Virus record (IMG/VR): IMGVR_UViG_3300020200_000001
Coordinates: 1 to 60,489 of that record
Origin: a virus
Length of the DNA: 60,489 nt
Strand: one strand, 5' to 3'
Position numbers and translations under genes: made by a program. Of this stretch, positions 46,769 to 56,734 are shown in pieces (position 1 is the first letter of the stretch; each line of letters opens with the position of its first letter). The notes under the pieces are model-generated. The model was not told where the DNA came from, made no database searches, and worked only from the letters and a program-made list of their open reading frames with translations.

Positions 46769-47323
46769 TTAAACGGATTTGATGATTGCCTTCTGGCCGA
46801 TGTACACGCCAAAAAGCTCTGAGTCGAGTTCGTTGCCTCGCTCGACCTGCTCCTTCACCCATGCCTTAAGGGTCATGGGCTCTATCTTCTCCGCCTGGTC
46901 GACCGGGTAGCCTTGCTGGCGGAGGAGATCCAGTAGACGAACGCAAAGTTCGTCTTCGCCTCGGCCAAATCGTACCGAGACTGTGTTCTTAATAATGTCG
47001 TCAAAGCCGTGGTCCCTGAGCCATTGGTAGGCCTCAGCGCGGCGTGCTTCGGGAATAGAGGCGCTGTAGAAGGGCTTGACATCAATGCTGCTGCCATCCT
47101 CCATGATGAACTTCTTCATCCCCATGCCAGTCAAGGCCTCGGGGATTGCCTCTTCAGTGAGCTTGCGGAATTGCTCCTTCAAGCTTTTAAGCAGTGTTTC
47201 CTGCTCTTCAATGTCTTTTTCCAGTCCTTTGGCCCTCTTGGCGAGAGCCGCAACACCGGTGATCTGGTCATCCTGCACCTGCAGGGCACCAGCATCTTGC
47301 TCAAACAAATTCGTCAAACTCAT
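46769..47323 (-). CDS. Conserved early protein with coiled coil
   Basis: A 184-residue protein starting at ATG 47321-47323. An N-terminal coiled coil (ALAKRAKGLEKDIEEQETLL) precedes a mixed domain with MKKFIMEDGSSIDVKPFYSA, FGRGEDELC and the C-terminal GVYIGQKAIIKSV. It is part of the same phage replication family neighbourhood as the single-strand-binding candidate, with unknown function. Confidence 0.66.
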   Translation of the reverse strand: MSLTNLFEQDAGALQVQDDQITGVAALAKRAKGLEKDIEEQETLLKSLKEQFRKLTEEAIPEALTGMGMKKFIMEDGSSIDVKPFYSASIPEARRAEAYQWLRDHGFDDIIKNTVSVRFGRGEDELCVRLLDLLRQQGYPVDQAEKIEPMTLKAWVKEQVERGNELDSELFGVYIGQKAIIKSV

Positions 47324-47648
47324 CACTTTCTCCTTTCTTAGGAAACAGATCCACTTGGATCGGTATATAGCGACGCTCAAGCTTGTCCCATTTGAGACAC
47401 TTGAAGCGACCGTGGTTCTTCGCTGCGGCTACGGCACTGATGATCCCTATCGCCGTCGGGTCTCCAATGAAGAGCAAAAAATCCTCATCACTGAATTTCT
47501 CCAGCTTTCGCTGAATGCGACGTACCGTTGGAACAACAGAAAATGCTATCTGCGCGTTGGGCGGCAGAATTGTCTCAATGTCACCGTAGTCCATTGCCGG
47601 GGAAATATTGTGGTTTCCTGTCTCGGAAACAACATAGACCTTAGGCAC
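47301..47648 (-). CDS. Conserved early protein, first in the replication operon
   Basis: A 115-residue protein with MPKVYVVSETGNHNISPAMD, YGDIETILPPNAQIAFSV and FLLFIGDPTAIGIISAVAAA, then HGRFKCLKWDKLERRYIPIQ. It is a compact alpha/beta family of phages with unknown function. It is the first gene behind the minus-strand promoter at 47.7 kb and overlaps the next start by 23 bp. Confidence 0.68.
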   Translation of the reverse strand: MPKVYVVSETGNHNISPAMDYGDIETILPPNAQIAFSVVPTVRRIQRKLEKFSDEDFLLFIGDPTAIGIISAVAAAKNHGRFKCLKWDKLERRYIPIQVDLFPKKGESDEFDEFV

Positions 47649-47679
47649 CTTAATTTCTCCTTTCTAAAAGCGAGCGACT

Positions 47680-47709
47680 AGTGTACACTCATTCCTACGG
47701 GGATTGCAA
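47680..47709 (-). promoter_or_regulatory. Divergent promoter region, minus-strand promoter
   Basis: On the minus strand TTGCAA (47704-47709), 18-bp spacer, TACACT (47680-47685). The -10 is part of the perfect palindrome AGTGTACACT (47680-47689), so a plus-strand -10 is present too. It may coordinate both divergent operons. Confidence 0.7.
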
Positions 47710-47730
47710 CCCCCGCCAGAAAGAGAGAGC

Positions 47731-49185
47731 ATGGAAGAGACTTTTTTAGCTAACTACCCGTTTAAGAACAAGCCGTTCCTGCATCAGCAGGCATACCTTT
47801 CCCGCTTTTGGAACCGTTCTGTGGCAGCACTTTTTGCTGACATGGGAACGGGCAAGAGCTTTATGGTCATCAACAACCTGGCCATGCTGTACGACCATGG
47901 AATGATCGATGGGGCGCTGATCATCGCACCAAAGGGTGTGTATCGCAACTGGCTTGACACCGAGATCCCTAAGCATTTACCCGCACACATCGTCTATCGG
48001 ATGGCCATCTGGAGCCCCACGCCCCGCAAGGCGGAGAAGGCAGCGATGGACGAACTGTTCACGGTCACGGAGGATCTGAAGATCCTCATTATGAACGTCG
48101 AGGCCCTGTCCACCGAGAAGGGGGTCAAGTTTGCTCAACGGTTTTTGCTTTGCCACACGGCCTTCATGGCCGTCGACGAAAGCACCACCATCAAGACCCC
48201 CACCGCGTCGCGTGCCAAAAATTCCGTGAAAGTTGGCAAGTACGCAAAGTACCGACGCATCATGACCGGCTCGCCTGTGACCAAGAGTCCGCTGGATCTG
48301 TACCAGCAATGCGCATTTCTGTCGGACGAGTGCCTGAACATCAGCAGCTACTACGCTTTCCAGGCGCGTTATGCCGTGACGGTGGAGCGCACCTTGTCAA
48401 CCCACAGCTTCAAGCAAATCGTGGGCTATCGACGCCTAGACGAGCTAAAAGAGAAGATGGATCGGTTTGCCTTCCGTGTGACCAAGGAGGAATGCCTAGA
48501 TCTACCAGACAAGATGTTCACAAAGCGTGAGGTTGACCTGACGGACGAGCAGGTCAAGGCCTACATGGAGATGAAGTCCCTGGCGTTGTCCTCTTTCAAA
48601 GAGGGGATTGTTTCGACGGTAAACGCCCTGACCCAGATTATGAGGCTGCACCAGATCGTCTGTGGCCACGTCAAGCTTGACAGCGGAGAGATACTAGAGC
48701 TGCCGAACAATCGGATCAAGGAACTCCTCAGCATCATTGAGGAATCGGACGGCAAGATGATCATCTGGGCCAACTACCGGCATGACATCGAGGCCATCAA
48801 GCTGGCCCTGGCCAAGGAGTATGGGATGAATTTAGTCGCCACGTACTACGGCGACACGGAGTCTGAAGAGCGCCAGCGCATTGTCAACTCCTTCCAGGAT
48901 CCTGACAGTGAACTGCGATTCTTTGTGGGCAACCCAAGTACTGGCGGCTACGGCTTAACGCTGACTCAGGCGTCGATCGTCGTGTACTACAGCAACAGCT
49001 TTGACCTGGAAAAGCGCCTGCAGTCGGAAGATCGTGCTCACCGCATTGGCCAGACTAAAAACGTGCTTTATATCGACCTGATTGCCCCTAAGACGGTGGA
49101 CGAAAAGATTGTCAAGGCATTGAGAAGCAAGATTGACATCGCCACCCAGGTGATGGGAGAGGAATTGAAAGCATGGTTGATTTGA
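47731..49185 (+). CDS. SNF2-family DNA helicase/translocase
   Basis: A 484-residue protein starting at ATG 47731 after AGAGAGAGC. FLHQQAYLSRF is the Q region, LFADMGTGKSFMVINNL is Walker A, and FMAVDESTTIKTPTASRAKN is motif II with DEST in place of DEAH. RIMTGSPVTKSPLDLYQQ is motif III, and QSEDRAHRIGQTKNVLYIDL is motif VI. RecA domain two has NPSTGGYGLTLTQASIVVYY. It is a double-strand DNA translocase used in phage recombination or replication. The exonuclease gene overlaps its end. Confidence 0.93.
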   Translation: MEETFLANYPFKNKPFLHQQAYLSRFWNRSVAALFADMGTGKSFMVINNLAMLYDHGMIDGALIIAPKGVYRNWLDTEIPKHLPAHIVYRMAIWSPTPRKAEKAAMDELFTVTEDLKILIMNVEALSTEKGVKFAQRFLLCHTAFMAVDESTTIKTPTASRAKNSVKVGKYAKYRRIMTGSPVTKSPLDLYQQCAFLSDECLNISSYYAFQARYAVTVERTLSTHSFKQIVGYRRLDELKEKMDRFAFRVTKEECLDLPDKMFTKREVDLTDEQVKAYMEMKSLALSSFKEGIVSTVNALTQIMRLHQIVCGHVKLDSGEILELPNNRIKELLSIIEESDGKMIIWANYRHDIEAIKLALAKEYGMNLVATYYGDTESEERQRIVNSFQDPDSELRFFVGNPSTGGYGLTLTQASIVVYYSNSFDLEKRLQSEDRAHRIGQTKNVLYIDLIAPKTVDEKIVKALRSKIDIATQVMGEELKAWLI

Positions 49186-49877
49186 TCCCGATTCGTAAGC
49201 TCTATCGGTACGAGGAGCTGACGCGAGAAGATGGCCAGGGCGGCCGCAAGTACGTCTATGGCGACCAGCGGCTGCCGAGCGTAACTACGATCCTGTCTGG
49301 CACAAAGGACAAGAAGGGCCTTGATGCGTGGGCCGAGAGGGTTGGTCAAGCGAACGCGGAGCGGATCAAGTCCGAAGCTGCTGCCGTTGGCACGCACATG
49401 CACGCGGTGATCGAGCGGATGATCGCGTACCGCGACCTACCCCGCCCCACCAACTGGCTCATGCTCAAGGGCTATGAGATGGGGTATCGGCTCATCAACA
49501 CGTACTTCCAGAACATGCAGGAGATCTGGGGATCTGAGGTGGCCCTCTACTATCCGGAGAAATACGCCGGTACCACTGACCTGGTCTGCGTCTATCGAAA
49601 CAAGCCCTGCATCATGGACTTCAAACAAAGTGTGAAGCCCAAAAAACGCGAGTGGATCGACGACTACTTCCACCAGCTTGGAGCGTATGCCCTGGCGCAT
49701 GACATCGTCCACGGTACCGACATTGATTATGGCGTGATCCTGATGGCCAATCAGGACGGAACGACCGTGGAATACTCCACGGCCGGTTCCGAGTTCAAGC
49801 GGTACAAGGACGAATGGATGAAGCGGGTCGAGCAGTATCTCAACGCTTTTGCAACTGGGCCTGCCGCTCTTCCATGA
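49173..49877 (+). CDS. PD-(D/E)XK exonuclease (RecB/Cas4-like)
   Basis: A 234-residue nuclease. GTHMHAVIERM is the N-terminal helix with the metal-site His. Then GSEVALYYPEKYAGTTDLVC (Glu and catalytic Asp), PCIMDFKQSVKP (D-x-K type) and DDYFHQLGAYALAH (helix with Gln/Tyr) follow the RecB-family order. Its ATG lies inside the 3' end of the helicase gene. Together they make a recombination/end-processing pair on the plus strand. Confidence 0.88.
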   Translation: MVDLIPIRKLYRYEELTREDGQGGRKYVYGDQRLPSVTTILSGTKDKKGLDAWAERVGQANAERIKSEAAAVGTHMHAVIERMIAYRDLPRPTNWLMLKGYEMGYRLINTYFQNMQEIWGSEVALYYPEKYAGTTDLVCVYRNKPCIMDFKQSVKPKKREWIDDYFHQLGAYALAHDIVHGTDIDYGVILMANQDGTTVEYSTAGSEFKRYKDEWMKRVEQYLNAFATGPAALP

Positions 49878-49901
49878 GCTTCAGCCAGGACCGCCCTCAG
49901 G

Positions 49902-52900
49902 CTAGCCGCCAGCGACCATTGAACCGAGGCTATCCATTGGGAACAACTGCTCAAACATCATCCGGCTCGACTTGTTGGCCGCACCAGGAGATCCTTGATC
50001 AGCAGGTCCTGCGGGAGGCTTGGGACTACTTTGTGCTGGAGGTGATGTCACGCCAGGAACCCCTCGGGTTGCAGGAGCTGGAGGCAGCCGGTTAAGCATC
50101 TGGCTAGACTCCGATCGGAAAGGAATGCGGGGCTGCCCGGGTTGGGGGGCAGCAGGTGCGGGTAGGGTTATCCCAAAGTCTGACGCACGAAACTCCGGTT
50201 TTCCGAAGTCGTAATAGTTTGTTGGAGGAGGACGCCGTGGATACTGAGACTCGTCGTAAGACGCGTAATTAAGGCCCGCAGAAACCAAGTAGCCATGCAG
50301 CGCACGCGCCATCTGAAACTTCTCTCCCTCATTTCGGCCTCGTTTGAGCAAGTCAGCCATGAGTTGAGGATCTTGTGCAGCCTTCTCAATCAGGTTGCGG
50401 ATCATCAACGTGGGCATCTTGTCGAAGATTTCCCGAGTGAATTTAGATCCTGCCTGGGCCACGATCAGACTGCCCGCGCCACTTGGCCCAACAAGGCCGC
50501 CACCGACCCTAGAACCTACGACCCGAAGAGCAAGCTCGGTCACTGCATCGGCGTTTTTGATGATGTCTTCTGGCAGCATCTGGCCGTTGGCAATGACTGT
50601 CTCGATCTTTGCCATGGGCTCCAAAATGCGACGCATGTTTTTCGCCTCTGATATCGACATGACGTTCTGTTGACGCATGAGCTGATATAGAGAAGGCTGA
50701 CCATAAGCGATTGGCTCAAACAATGCGCGTTGGTATGCAGCAGGGCTAAACGCGGAATTCCCGCCAGCCTGCGTGAACGCATAATCAAATACCGCTGACT
50801 TCAGGCCGTTTTGTGCCGAAACCCCGCCTTTAGAAGCCAGTTGAACGAGATTGGAAAAGTTCCGAACAGGATTGCGGCTACGCAGTGCCTCAACGATGGC
50901 ATCCTTTGCGTTTTCACCTGCAGTAAGTTTGGCAAAAGCTTCCTGGTCTTTTGCGTTCCTCATCAAAACGCTGTTTTCATCCAGAACTGCCCTGAAAGCG
51001 TTTTCTGCTCGGGCTGCATCTTGTAGATCGGGAGTGATTTGGAGACGATCTAAAGCTTCCCTGTGGTCACGCACAAACTTCTCAAGCTGGCGCGGGTTAA
51101 CTCGTTGAGTCATTGGGTCGATGGTTTGTGCCGCAGCCAACCGGAAGATGCGAGTCTGTGCGTCAACGATTGAGGTGACGTTCTGTTTGGCTGCATCAGC
51201 AAACGGCTTTAAAGCCTGGGCCTGACGGCTGTTTGCGCCAAACTGCCTGACCACAGAGTCATACTGACGACCCATCAGGCCCACAGCCTCTTCAATATCC
51301 TGCATGCGCTTCCACGCAAGATCGTTGTTCGCGCCAAAGGCGCGCTGTACAACGATCTCTGGTGAGTAGCGAGCCACACCGCGTGTTCCAGCCTGCCCCA
51401 GTTCCCCCGCAAAGCTACGAGTGAAATGGTCATTCAGCGCACGAGAGAAGTTACGAGCGGTGTCGTAATTAGGCATGCGCATGCTATCTAGGTCTCGTAG
51501 AACTCCATCCGCCAGCTTCGCGTAAAAGCCAGCGTTTGCAACCTCCCCACGACTTGACGCGTTGCGTGCAAAGTCCAGCAAGTCACTGCGAATGTTGATC
51601 AGGTCCTCGACGTCAGTACGAGCGAACACCGATTCACGTCTCTGGGTCCGTGGTCCGGCAGGCCTGGTCGTGTATTGAGCAGGCACAACCCCTGTGTCTA
51701 AAAACTCCTGCGTACGGCGACCGGCAGCAAACTGCGCGATAGTGTCAGGAGTCACGCCCAGCCGACCCATGATAGAGCGTACATCCTCAGGCAAGGAGTT
51801 AAACCGCTCTGGGGACATGCTTGTTGCAATTTCCAAGGCCGAGCGCCCGGTGTTCTCTGGAATCACATTACGAGGCACCAGCGTCTCTGTTCCTTGAACC
51901 GTGCGCCGTTTTAGCGTGTCTCTATAGGCATTCAACCAGAGCTGCTTCTCAAACATCCGAGCGTCTCGTAGAGATTCCTCAGTTTTGTCGAGAATGATGC
52001 GACCAATCTCAGCCCTGCTGGCCGGGCTGTCGGTAGTAATATTCCTTGCACGTGCGGCAGCGTCTGCTTCAGCGGCTATCTGGCGAGCCGCCAACATATC
52101 CGAAAAGTTTTGAGACTCGATCTTAGCCGCCGCATTCAAGGCCTCCTGACTCCCTACGGCCCTCAGATTGGCAACAAGAACCTCGTACACCTGGAAGGTT
52201 TCACGGCCCTGCGCTCTGACTGCATTTCTAAAACCAGGACTACTGTGACCCAATGTGGTCTCTAGTACTGTGAGAGTGGGTGAGCCGGTTTTTTGAGCGG
52301 CGGTTGGCTTGGCTCCTGCAGGGAGGTTTGACTCAAGCCTTTGAATCAGTCTCGGAATGTCTTCGCCTGTTTCCTCTAAGATGGTGCGCAAGCGATCGGC
52401 TGCCCGCTGTTGCTGGGCATTTTCGCCCATGACTTTAGACGTGACATTGCGCAAGGCATCTTTTGCAGTACCAAGGCTCGTGACCACCATGCGGCCGGGG
52501 GTGAAAAATCCGCCTACGGTCTCGGCCACAAACCGCGTGGCAGGGGAGTTAGGGGCATACTCCACAGAAGCACCACCAAGGGCCCCCGCTGTGGTTGCAC
52601 CCAGCGTTTCACCCACAGCAAATGACTTAGGGTGTGTAAAAGCAGTCTCTCGAGCCCGGTTCATGAACTGCGCGACACGGCCGCCTGTTTGAACCGGAAC
52701 CATCCACGCAAAAGGCATCGCACCCAGGCCTTGCCCTGTCGTGATAGCACCTTCACGATAAGGCACAAGATCAGGCGAGCTTACTCCGGGGAAAAGCTTG
52801 TCGATGTCCTTTGACAAAAGCCACGCTGTCCCGATTCCAACGGCGGTGCCTATCGCAGGCATAAATGGAGCTGCTGGGCCGGTGAATGGCGCAATAGCTA

Positions 52901-53231
52901 TACCGCCACGCAGTCCTATGGCTGCACCCCCGCTGATTGATAGGCCCTGCCCAGTGCCGATGCTAAGGCCATACAGCATTTCACGCCGAAGGTCTTCCCC
53001 ACTGGGCTTGATAGGAGCACCTGTGACCATGCCAGGGGGAGCCGATCCCCCACTGGAAGGGGCATCGTACATTGAGGGCCCTGTGAAGTCGGCTTTAAGC
53101 CTTTCCCACCAGCTTAGATCTCCTGCTCCCACTCGGTCTTGCGGACCGCGTGGGCTGGTAATGAAGATAGGCTCATTTGGGTTTTGCGCGGGCTGAGGCG
53201 ACGTCCCCTGGGGACGGGTTTCTTCGCTCAT
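49902..53231 (-). CDS. Large internal virion / ejection-type protein
   Basis: A 1,109-residue protein starting at ATG 53229-53231 (ATGA coupling). It has a polar N-terminus (MSEETRPQGTSPQPAQNPNE). A Gly/Ala-rich hydrophobic patch (about 80-140, TGQGLSISGGAAIGLRGG, AIGTAVGIGTAWLL) could enter a membrane. Long helices rich in Arg, Ala and Gln follow (AAEADAAARARNITTD, RADVEDLINIRSDLL-like). The C-terminus is Pro-rich (RLPPAPATRGVPGVTSPP). It is the last gene of the late operon and resembles podovirus ejection proteins by size and composition. It ends convergent with the exonuclease gene, 24 bp apart. Confidence 0.66.
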   Translation of the reverse strand: MSEETRPQGTSPQPAQNPNEPIFITSPRGPQDRVGAGDLSWWERLKADFTGPSMYDAPSSGGSAPPGMVTGAPIKPSGEDLRREMLYGLSIGTGQGLSISGGAAIGLRGGIAIAPFTGPAAPFMPAIGTAVGIGTAWLLSKDIDKLFPGVSSPDLVPYREGAITTGQGLGAMPFAWMVPVQTGGRVAQFMNRARETAFTHPKSFAVGETLGATTAGALGGASVEYAPNSPATRFVAETVGGFFTPGRMVVTSLGTAKDALRNVTSKVMGENAQQQRAADRLRTILEETGEDIPRLIQRLESNLPAGAKPTAAQKTGSPTLTVLETTLGHSSPGFRNAVRAQGRETFQVYEVLVANLRAVGSQEALNAAAKIESQNFSDMLAARQIAAEADAAARARNITTDSPASRAEIGRIILDKTEESLRDARMFEKQLWLNAYRDTLKRRTVQGTETLVPRNVIPENTGRSALEIATSMSPERFNSLPEDVRSIMGRLGVTPDTIAQFAAGRRTQEFLDTGVVPAQYTTRPAGPRTQRRESVFARTDVEDLINIRSDLLDFARNASSRGEVANAGFYAKLADGVLRDLDSMRMPNYDTARNFSRALNDHFTRSFAGELGQAGTRGVARYSPEIVVQRAFGANNDLAWKRMQDIEEAVGLMGRQYDSVVRQFGANSRQAQALKPFADAAKQNVTSIVDAQTRIFRLAAAQTIDPMTQRVNPRQLEKFVRDHREALDRLQITPDLQDAARAENAFRAVLDENSVLMRNAKDQEAFAKLTAGENAKDAIVEALRSRNPVRNFSNLVQLASKGGVSAQNGLKSAVFDYAFTQAGGNSAFSPAAYQRALFEPIAYGQPSLYQLMRQQNVMSISEAKNMRRILEPMAKIETVIANGQMLPEDIIKNADAVTELALRVVGSRVGGGLVGPSGAGSLIVAQAGSKFTREIFDKMPTLMIRNLIEKAAQDPQLMADLLKRGRNEGEKFQMARALHGYLVSAGLNYASYDESQYPRRPPPTNYYDFGKPEFRASDFGITLPAPAAPQPGQPRIPFRSESSQMLNRLPPAPATRGVPGVTSPPAQSSPKPPAGPADQGSPGAANKSSRMMFEQLFPMDSLGSMVAGG

Positions 53232-55492
53232 CTCCGACCTCCTTGTTGTGTTGCCTGGGGCTGTGGAACAACCGCCCAACGATCGCGGAAAATAATGATG
53301 GTGCCTGGAGCAAGTACCTTCAAGCGTGGATCGGTATCACTGTAGATCACGGGAGGAGCCCCTAATGTCATACGAAGCGCATGAATGTCCTGCACTGCAC
53401 TTCTTGCATTGTTTTGCTTCTCAGCACTTAATTCAGTGTTGACGGCAGCCGACAACGCTTCTTTCTGCATTCTGCGCAGGGTGTCCTCTAAAACAAAGAT
53501 CCGGCTCTTAAGGGCATCTGGGTTGTCCCACAGCTTGGGGTCAATTGAAATTTCTTTTGCAATCCTCTTTTGTTCCCCTTCCGCATAATGAGGATTAACG
53601 GCAAGAGCCTTCCCAAACTCACGTCCTGTCTGCTGAATAAACTCTCTCGCTTTGGACATCAGTTCGCTACCGATTGCACCGCCAATGCCTGGAGTGGCGT
53701 ACGCAAAGCCTCCTATGGCAGATATGGGGCCTGTTCCAAGATTGGCTGCTGTAAACAGCGTCGGAGTTCCGCTACCAGGACGTTGGTAATACGTAACGCT
53801 GTCCGGATTTGTTGCGAACAGGTTGTAAGGTCGAAAAAACGATTGCTGTGGGATATTGACCGTCCCGTCTGGTTTAACTGACCACCCAGGTGGCAGTTTA
53901 TTTTTCTGCTCCGGGGAAAGCAGTGCGACAATGGGACCAGACGGCGCAGGGGTAGTGGCTGCCGCTCCGGAAGCACTAGGTGTTGTTGAGGAAGAGACGT
54001 TCGGAGTAGTTGCGGTGCCTGCTCCAGAATCGCCCGACACAGTGGGAAGCGTAGTTGGGGCTCCAGAAGCACTCGAAGTAGTTGTGGCCGCTGTTCCTGA
54101 GGCCCTATTGTCAGAAGGACGACTGGGAGCGGCGTTTGTCCGCCCCTGGTCTGCATTAAGTTTTATGCGATCTGCAATGGCTTGCTTAACCGCAGCAGGA
54201 AGCTCATTTTGAAGGAGTTGGAAAGTTCGATTACCTCGGCTATCAGTGAACTCGTAGGGACGCTTTTGCGTGTAGTTCGTCACTGCGACCTCAAATAAAC
54301 GGTCCTGATCCGGGGTCAGTGTTCCTTTGCCATAGCCAGGCGCTAGTTCGGTAAAGAACTGCAACGTACGACCCTCGACTCCACTACCGAACGGCGTGGT
54401 GGGCGACGCTCCTGCAATCTTTTGCCACGTTGCCCACTGAGCATCGGTAAGCTTGAGATTCTGTTCCCGAATTTTTGCTTGTTCCGCTTCTGTAGCTTGC
54501 AATGCGGCAAGTTTGATACTCTGGTCGGCCTTAGCTTGCTCCGCGATCCGTGCACCAAGCTTTCCTGGGAGCGGGGATACCGCACGCGAAAGACGAGAGA
54601 TTGCGCTGCCGCGAAGTGGACGCCCCTGTTCATCGACGTTGGCAGCATAGTTAAACGCAGCCTGGCCGAAGTCCATCAAGGCCTGACCTTGAGCCACGTT
54701 TTTGTCAATTCCAAGAATTTGTAGGTACAACGGGACACGCTTTTGTGTCCCTGCCGCTAGATCCGGGACACTCAAGGGCTGCCTCAGTAGATAGTCGGCG
54801 ACTTTCTGGCGAGCGAGCGCGATTGTATCGGCGGGCCAGTTACCAGTTGCAGCGGCAGGAGAGTCTGCGGGGGTCACTCCTGCCTCAGTAGACCCCGTCT
54901 GAAAATGTTGAACTAAGCCGCCCTTGTACATGTTCACGGGCGCAGGACCACCTGCACCAGCCATCAACGATTCAATGCCACCAGCAGGCATGCCTGCTGG
55001 CGTGGTTTCGGGTATCGGTGGCATGTCCATGCCTGGCCCCGCAGCCGGAGGCATAGGAGGCATACCGGGGGGCATTCCACCTGGCATAGCAGGTGGCATC
55101 ATGCCCGGCGGGGGCTGGACCATGCCAGCGGCCGGTAGTGCACCGATCCCTTTTTGAGCCTCGGCTGCGAGCACGGGTTGCAGGAGCGCCAGAACCTCTG
55201 TCGGGGTGCTCGCTGCAGCGTTGTAGCCCACGAGGTCGGCAAGTTCCTCGACGCGAGCGTCGATCGATCGCATGTCACCACGCAGGTTATTCATGAGAAT
55301 CTCGGGCGTCTTAGGAGTGCGCTCAGTCATCTTTGCGGTGTCGTAGTCACCAGACTCGTCTTCGCCCTCCAGTGCGGAAAGCTCTTCCTCGTCGAGCATG
55401 TCGGCGAAGCCTTGCATAATCCCTACGTTCTCGGGATCGATGTCCTTGTTCTTTTTCTTGAACATCGGACGGTCTAGGACCTTTGATTTCAT
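53228..55492 (-). CDS. Pro-rich internal virion protein
   Basis: A 754-residue protein starting at ATG 55490-55492 (AAGGAAAAG upstream). It has an acidic N-terminus (EEELSALEGEDESGDYD). A Pro/Met/Gly repeat tract (about 120-160, PPGMMPPAMPGGMPPGMPPM) and GGIESLMAGAGG follow, then a helical mid-region (ARIAEQAKADQSIKLAALQA). Ser/Thr/Ala linkers and a compact C-terminus complete it. It lies between two Gly/Ala/Gln-rich genes and is coupled to the 1,109-residue protein. Role as an ejection-complex component is inferred. Confidence 0.62.
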   Translation of the reverse strand: MKSKVLDRPMFKKKNKDIDPENVGIMQGFADMLDEEELSALEGEDESGDYDTAKMTERTPKTPEILMNNLRGDMRSIDARVEELADLVGYNAAASTPTEVLALLQPVLAAEAQKGIGALPAAGMVQPPPGMMPPAMPGGMPPGMPPMPPAAGPGMDMPPIPETTPAGMPAGGIESLMAGAGGPAPVNMYKGGLVQHFQTGSTEAGVTPADSPAAATGNWPADTIALARQKVADYLLRQPLSVPDLAAGTQKRVPLYLQILGIDKNVAQGQALMDFGQAAFNYAANVDEQGRPLRGSAISRLSRAVSPLPGKLGARIAEQAKADQSIKLAALQATEAEQAKIREQNLKLTDAQWATWQKIAGASPTTPFGSGVEGRTLQFFTELAPGYGKGTLTPDQDRLFEVAVTNYTQKRPYEFTDSRGNRTFQLLQNELPAAVKQAIADRIKLNADQGRTNAAPSRPSDNRASGTAATTTSSASGAPTTLPTVSGDSGAGTATTPNVSSSTTPSASGAAATTPAPSGPIVALLSPEQKNKLPPGWSVKPDGTVNIPQQSFFRPYNLFATNPDSVTYYQRPGSGTPTLFTAANLGTGPISAIGGFAYATPGIGGAIGSELMSKAREFIQQTGREFGKALAVNPHYAEGEQKRIAKEISIDPKLWDNPDALKSRIFVLEDTLRRMQKEALSAAVNTELSAEKQNNARSAVQDIHALRMTLGAPPVIYSDTDPRLKVLAPGTIIIFRDRWAVVPQPQATQQGGRR

Positions 55493-55502
55493 AGTCTTTT
55501 CC

Positions 55503-56732
55503 TTATCCAAACAGCTTGTTCACGCCTGCGGCTGTCGTGGCCGCACCGACTGCCGTACCGATAACCTGTTGCAGGGGGCTTGCGCTCGGAGCAGATTGCG
55601 ACGTAAGTGCCATCTGAGTGGACGGCGCTCCTTTATAGATATCAGACACAAAGCCCAACTGCTGATACGGGGCCATGGTCCGTTGTAGGTTGGTCATGCG
55701 CATTGCATCAAGCTGTGCCTGAGCATTCTGTTGCTCCTGCGTGCCGAGCTGCGACAGCAAAGCAACATCGCCTGCGTTGAGCTGAGAGTACAACTGTCCC
55801 AAAGCGGCCTGTTGCACGCCCATCGAGCCGATGCCCTGGCCAAGTTGACCAAGAAGTTGACCACGTTGAACATCGATTCCGGCCTGTTGCCCTGCCAAAC
55901 CACCAATACCTTGCGCAAGTTGACCACGTAGTGCTGCACCAGCTTGTTGTAGCTGTGTTCCAGTGGTGGCCTGCTGCCCAAACTGAGCGCCGATATTGGC
56001 CATCTGGTTTGCTGCGGCAAGGCCCCGCTGCTGCTGTGCTTCAAACCCCTGCATGGCCGCTTGCTGTGCCTGCTGGTAATTCTGTGCGTAGTCCTGGGCG
56101 ATCTGGCGAGCCATGACATCGCTCAGATTGCGCTGGAGTTCTGCCTGCTGAACGCCTTCGCGCATACCGCCAAATGCACCTGCCTTGACGGCCTGTGCTG
56201 CGGCCCCTTGCTGTTGGATCGCGTTTTGACGCTGCAGTTCACGCATGGTGTTTTGCGTGACGGCCTCTTGATAGGGGTTCATGTAGCCACGAACCATGTT
56301 CGGGTCGTAGCCGCCAGTGGCTCCGGCTGCACGGCCTGCAGCACCCGAGAGGTAGCCTTGGGCAGTCGTATAGTCAGGCCGCATTGCACCACCAGCCGCC
56401 TGCATCGCCCCTTCCATTCCAAGTTGAGCCTGGGAGAACTGTGGCGACACGTCGATACCTGCGATGCCCCGAGCTGCCGCTTGAGCCATGTTTTGGCCTT
56501 GCGTCAGACCAGTAGAACCGGCTTGAATATAAGGCTCGTAGGCTCCAATCCCCTGCTTGGCCAAGTTGGCTGCTTGGAGTGAAGATCGAGAAAGTCCGGC
56601 TGCCTCATAGGCAGGCAGGGTAAGCGGTTGTTGCGAATAAAGGCGTTGGGCCTCCTTGAGGAGACCCAGTTTATACGCCTCGATTTCCGGCGCTTCGCGG
56701 ACTATCTGCCCGGTATAGGAAATATCTGCCAT
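55503..56732 (-). CDS. Ala/Gln-rich internal virion protein
   Basis: A 409-residue protein with about 40 percent Ala, Gln and Gly (NAIQQQGAAAQAVKAGAFGG, AQDYAQNYQQAQQAAMQGFE). It is almost entirely helical apart from short GYLSGAAG-type turns. The start MADISYTGQIVREAPEIEAY is typical of a podovirus ejection protein found just before the Pro-rich one. An ejection role is inferred from composition and order. Confidence 0.66.
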   Translation of the reverse strand: MADISYTGQIVREAPEIEAYKLGLLKEAQRLYSQQPLTLPAYEAAGLSRSSLQAANLAKQGIGAYEPYIQAGSTGLTQGQNMAQAAARGIAGIDVSPQFSQAQLGMEGAMQAAGGAMRPDYTTAQGYLSGAAGRAAGATGGYDPNMVRGYMNPYQEAVTQNTMRELQRQNAIQQQGAAAQAVKAGAFGGMREGVQQAELQRNLSDVMARQIAQDYAQNYQQAQQAAMQGFEAQQQRGLAAANQMANIGAQFGQQATTGTQLQQAGAALRGQLAQGIGGLAGQQAGIDVQRGQLLGQLGQGIGSMGVQQAALGQLYSQLNAGDVALLSQLGTQEQQNAQAQLDAMRMTNLQRTMAPYQQLGFVSDIYKGAPSTQMALTSQSAPSASPLQQVIGTAVGAATTAAGVNKLFG

Positions 56733-56734
56733 GG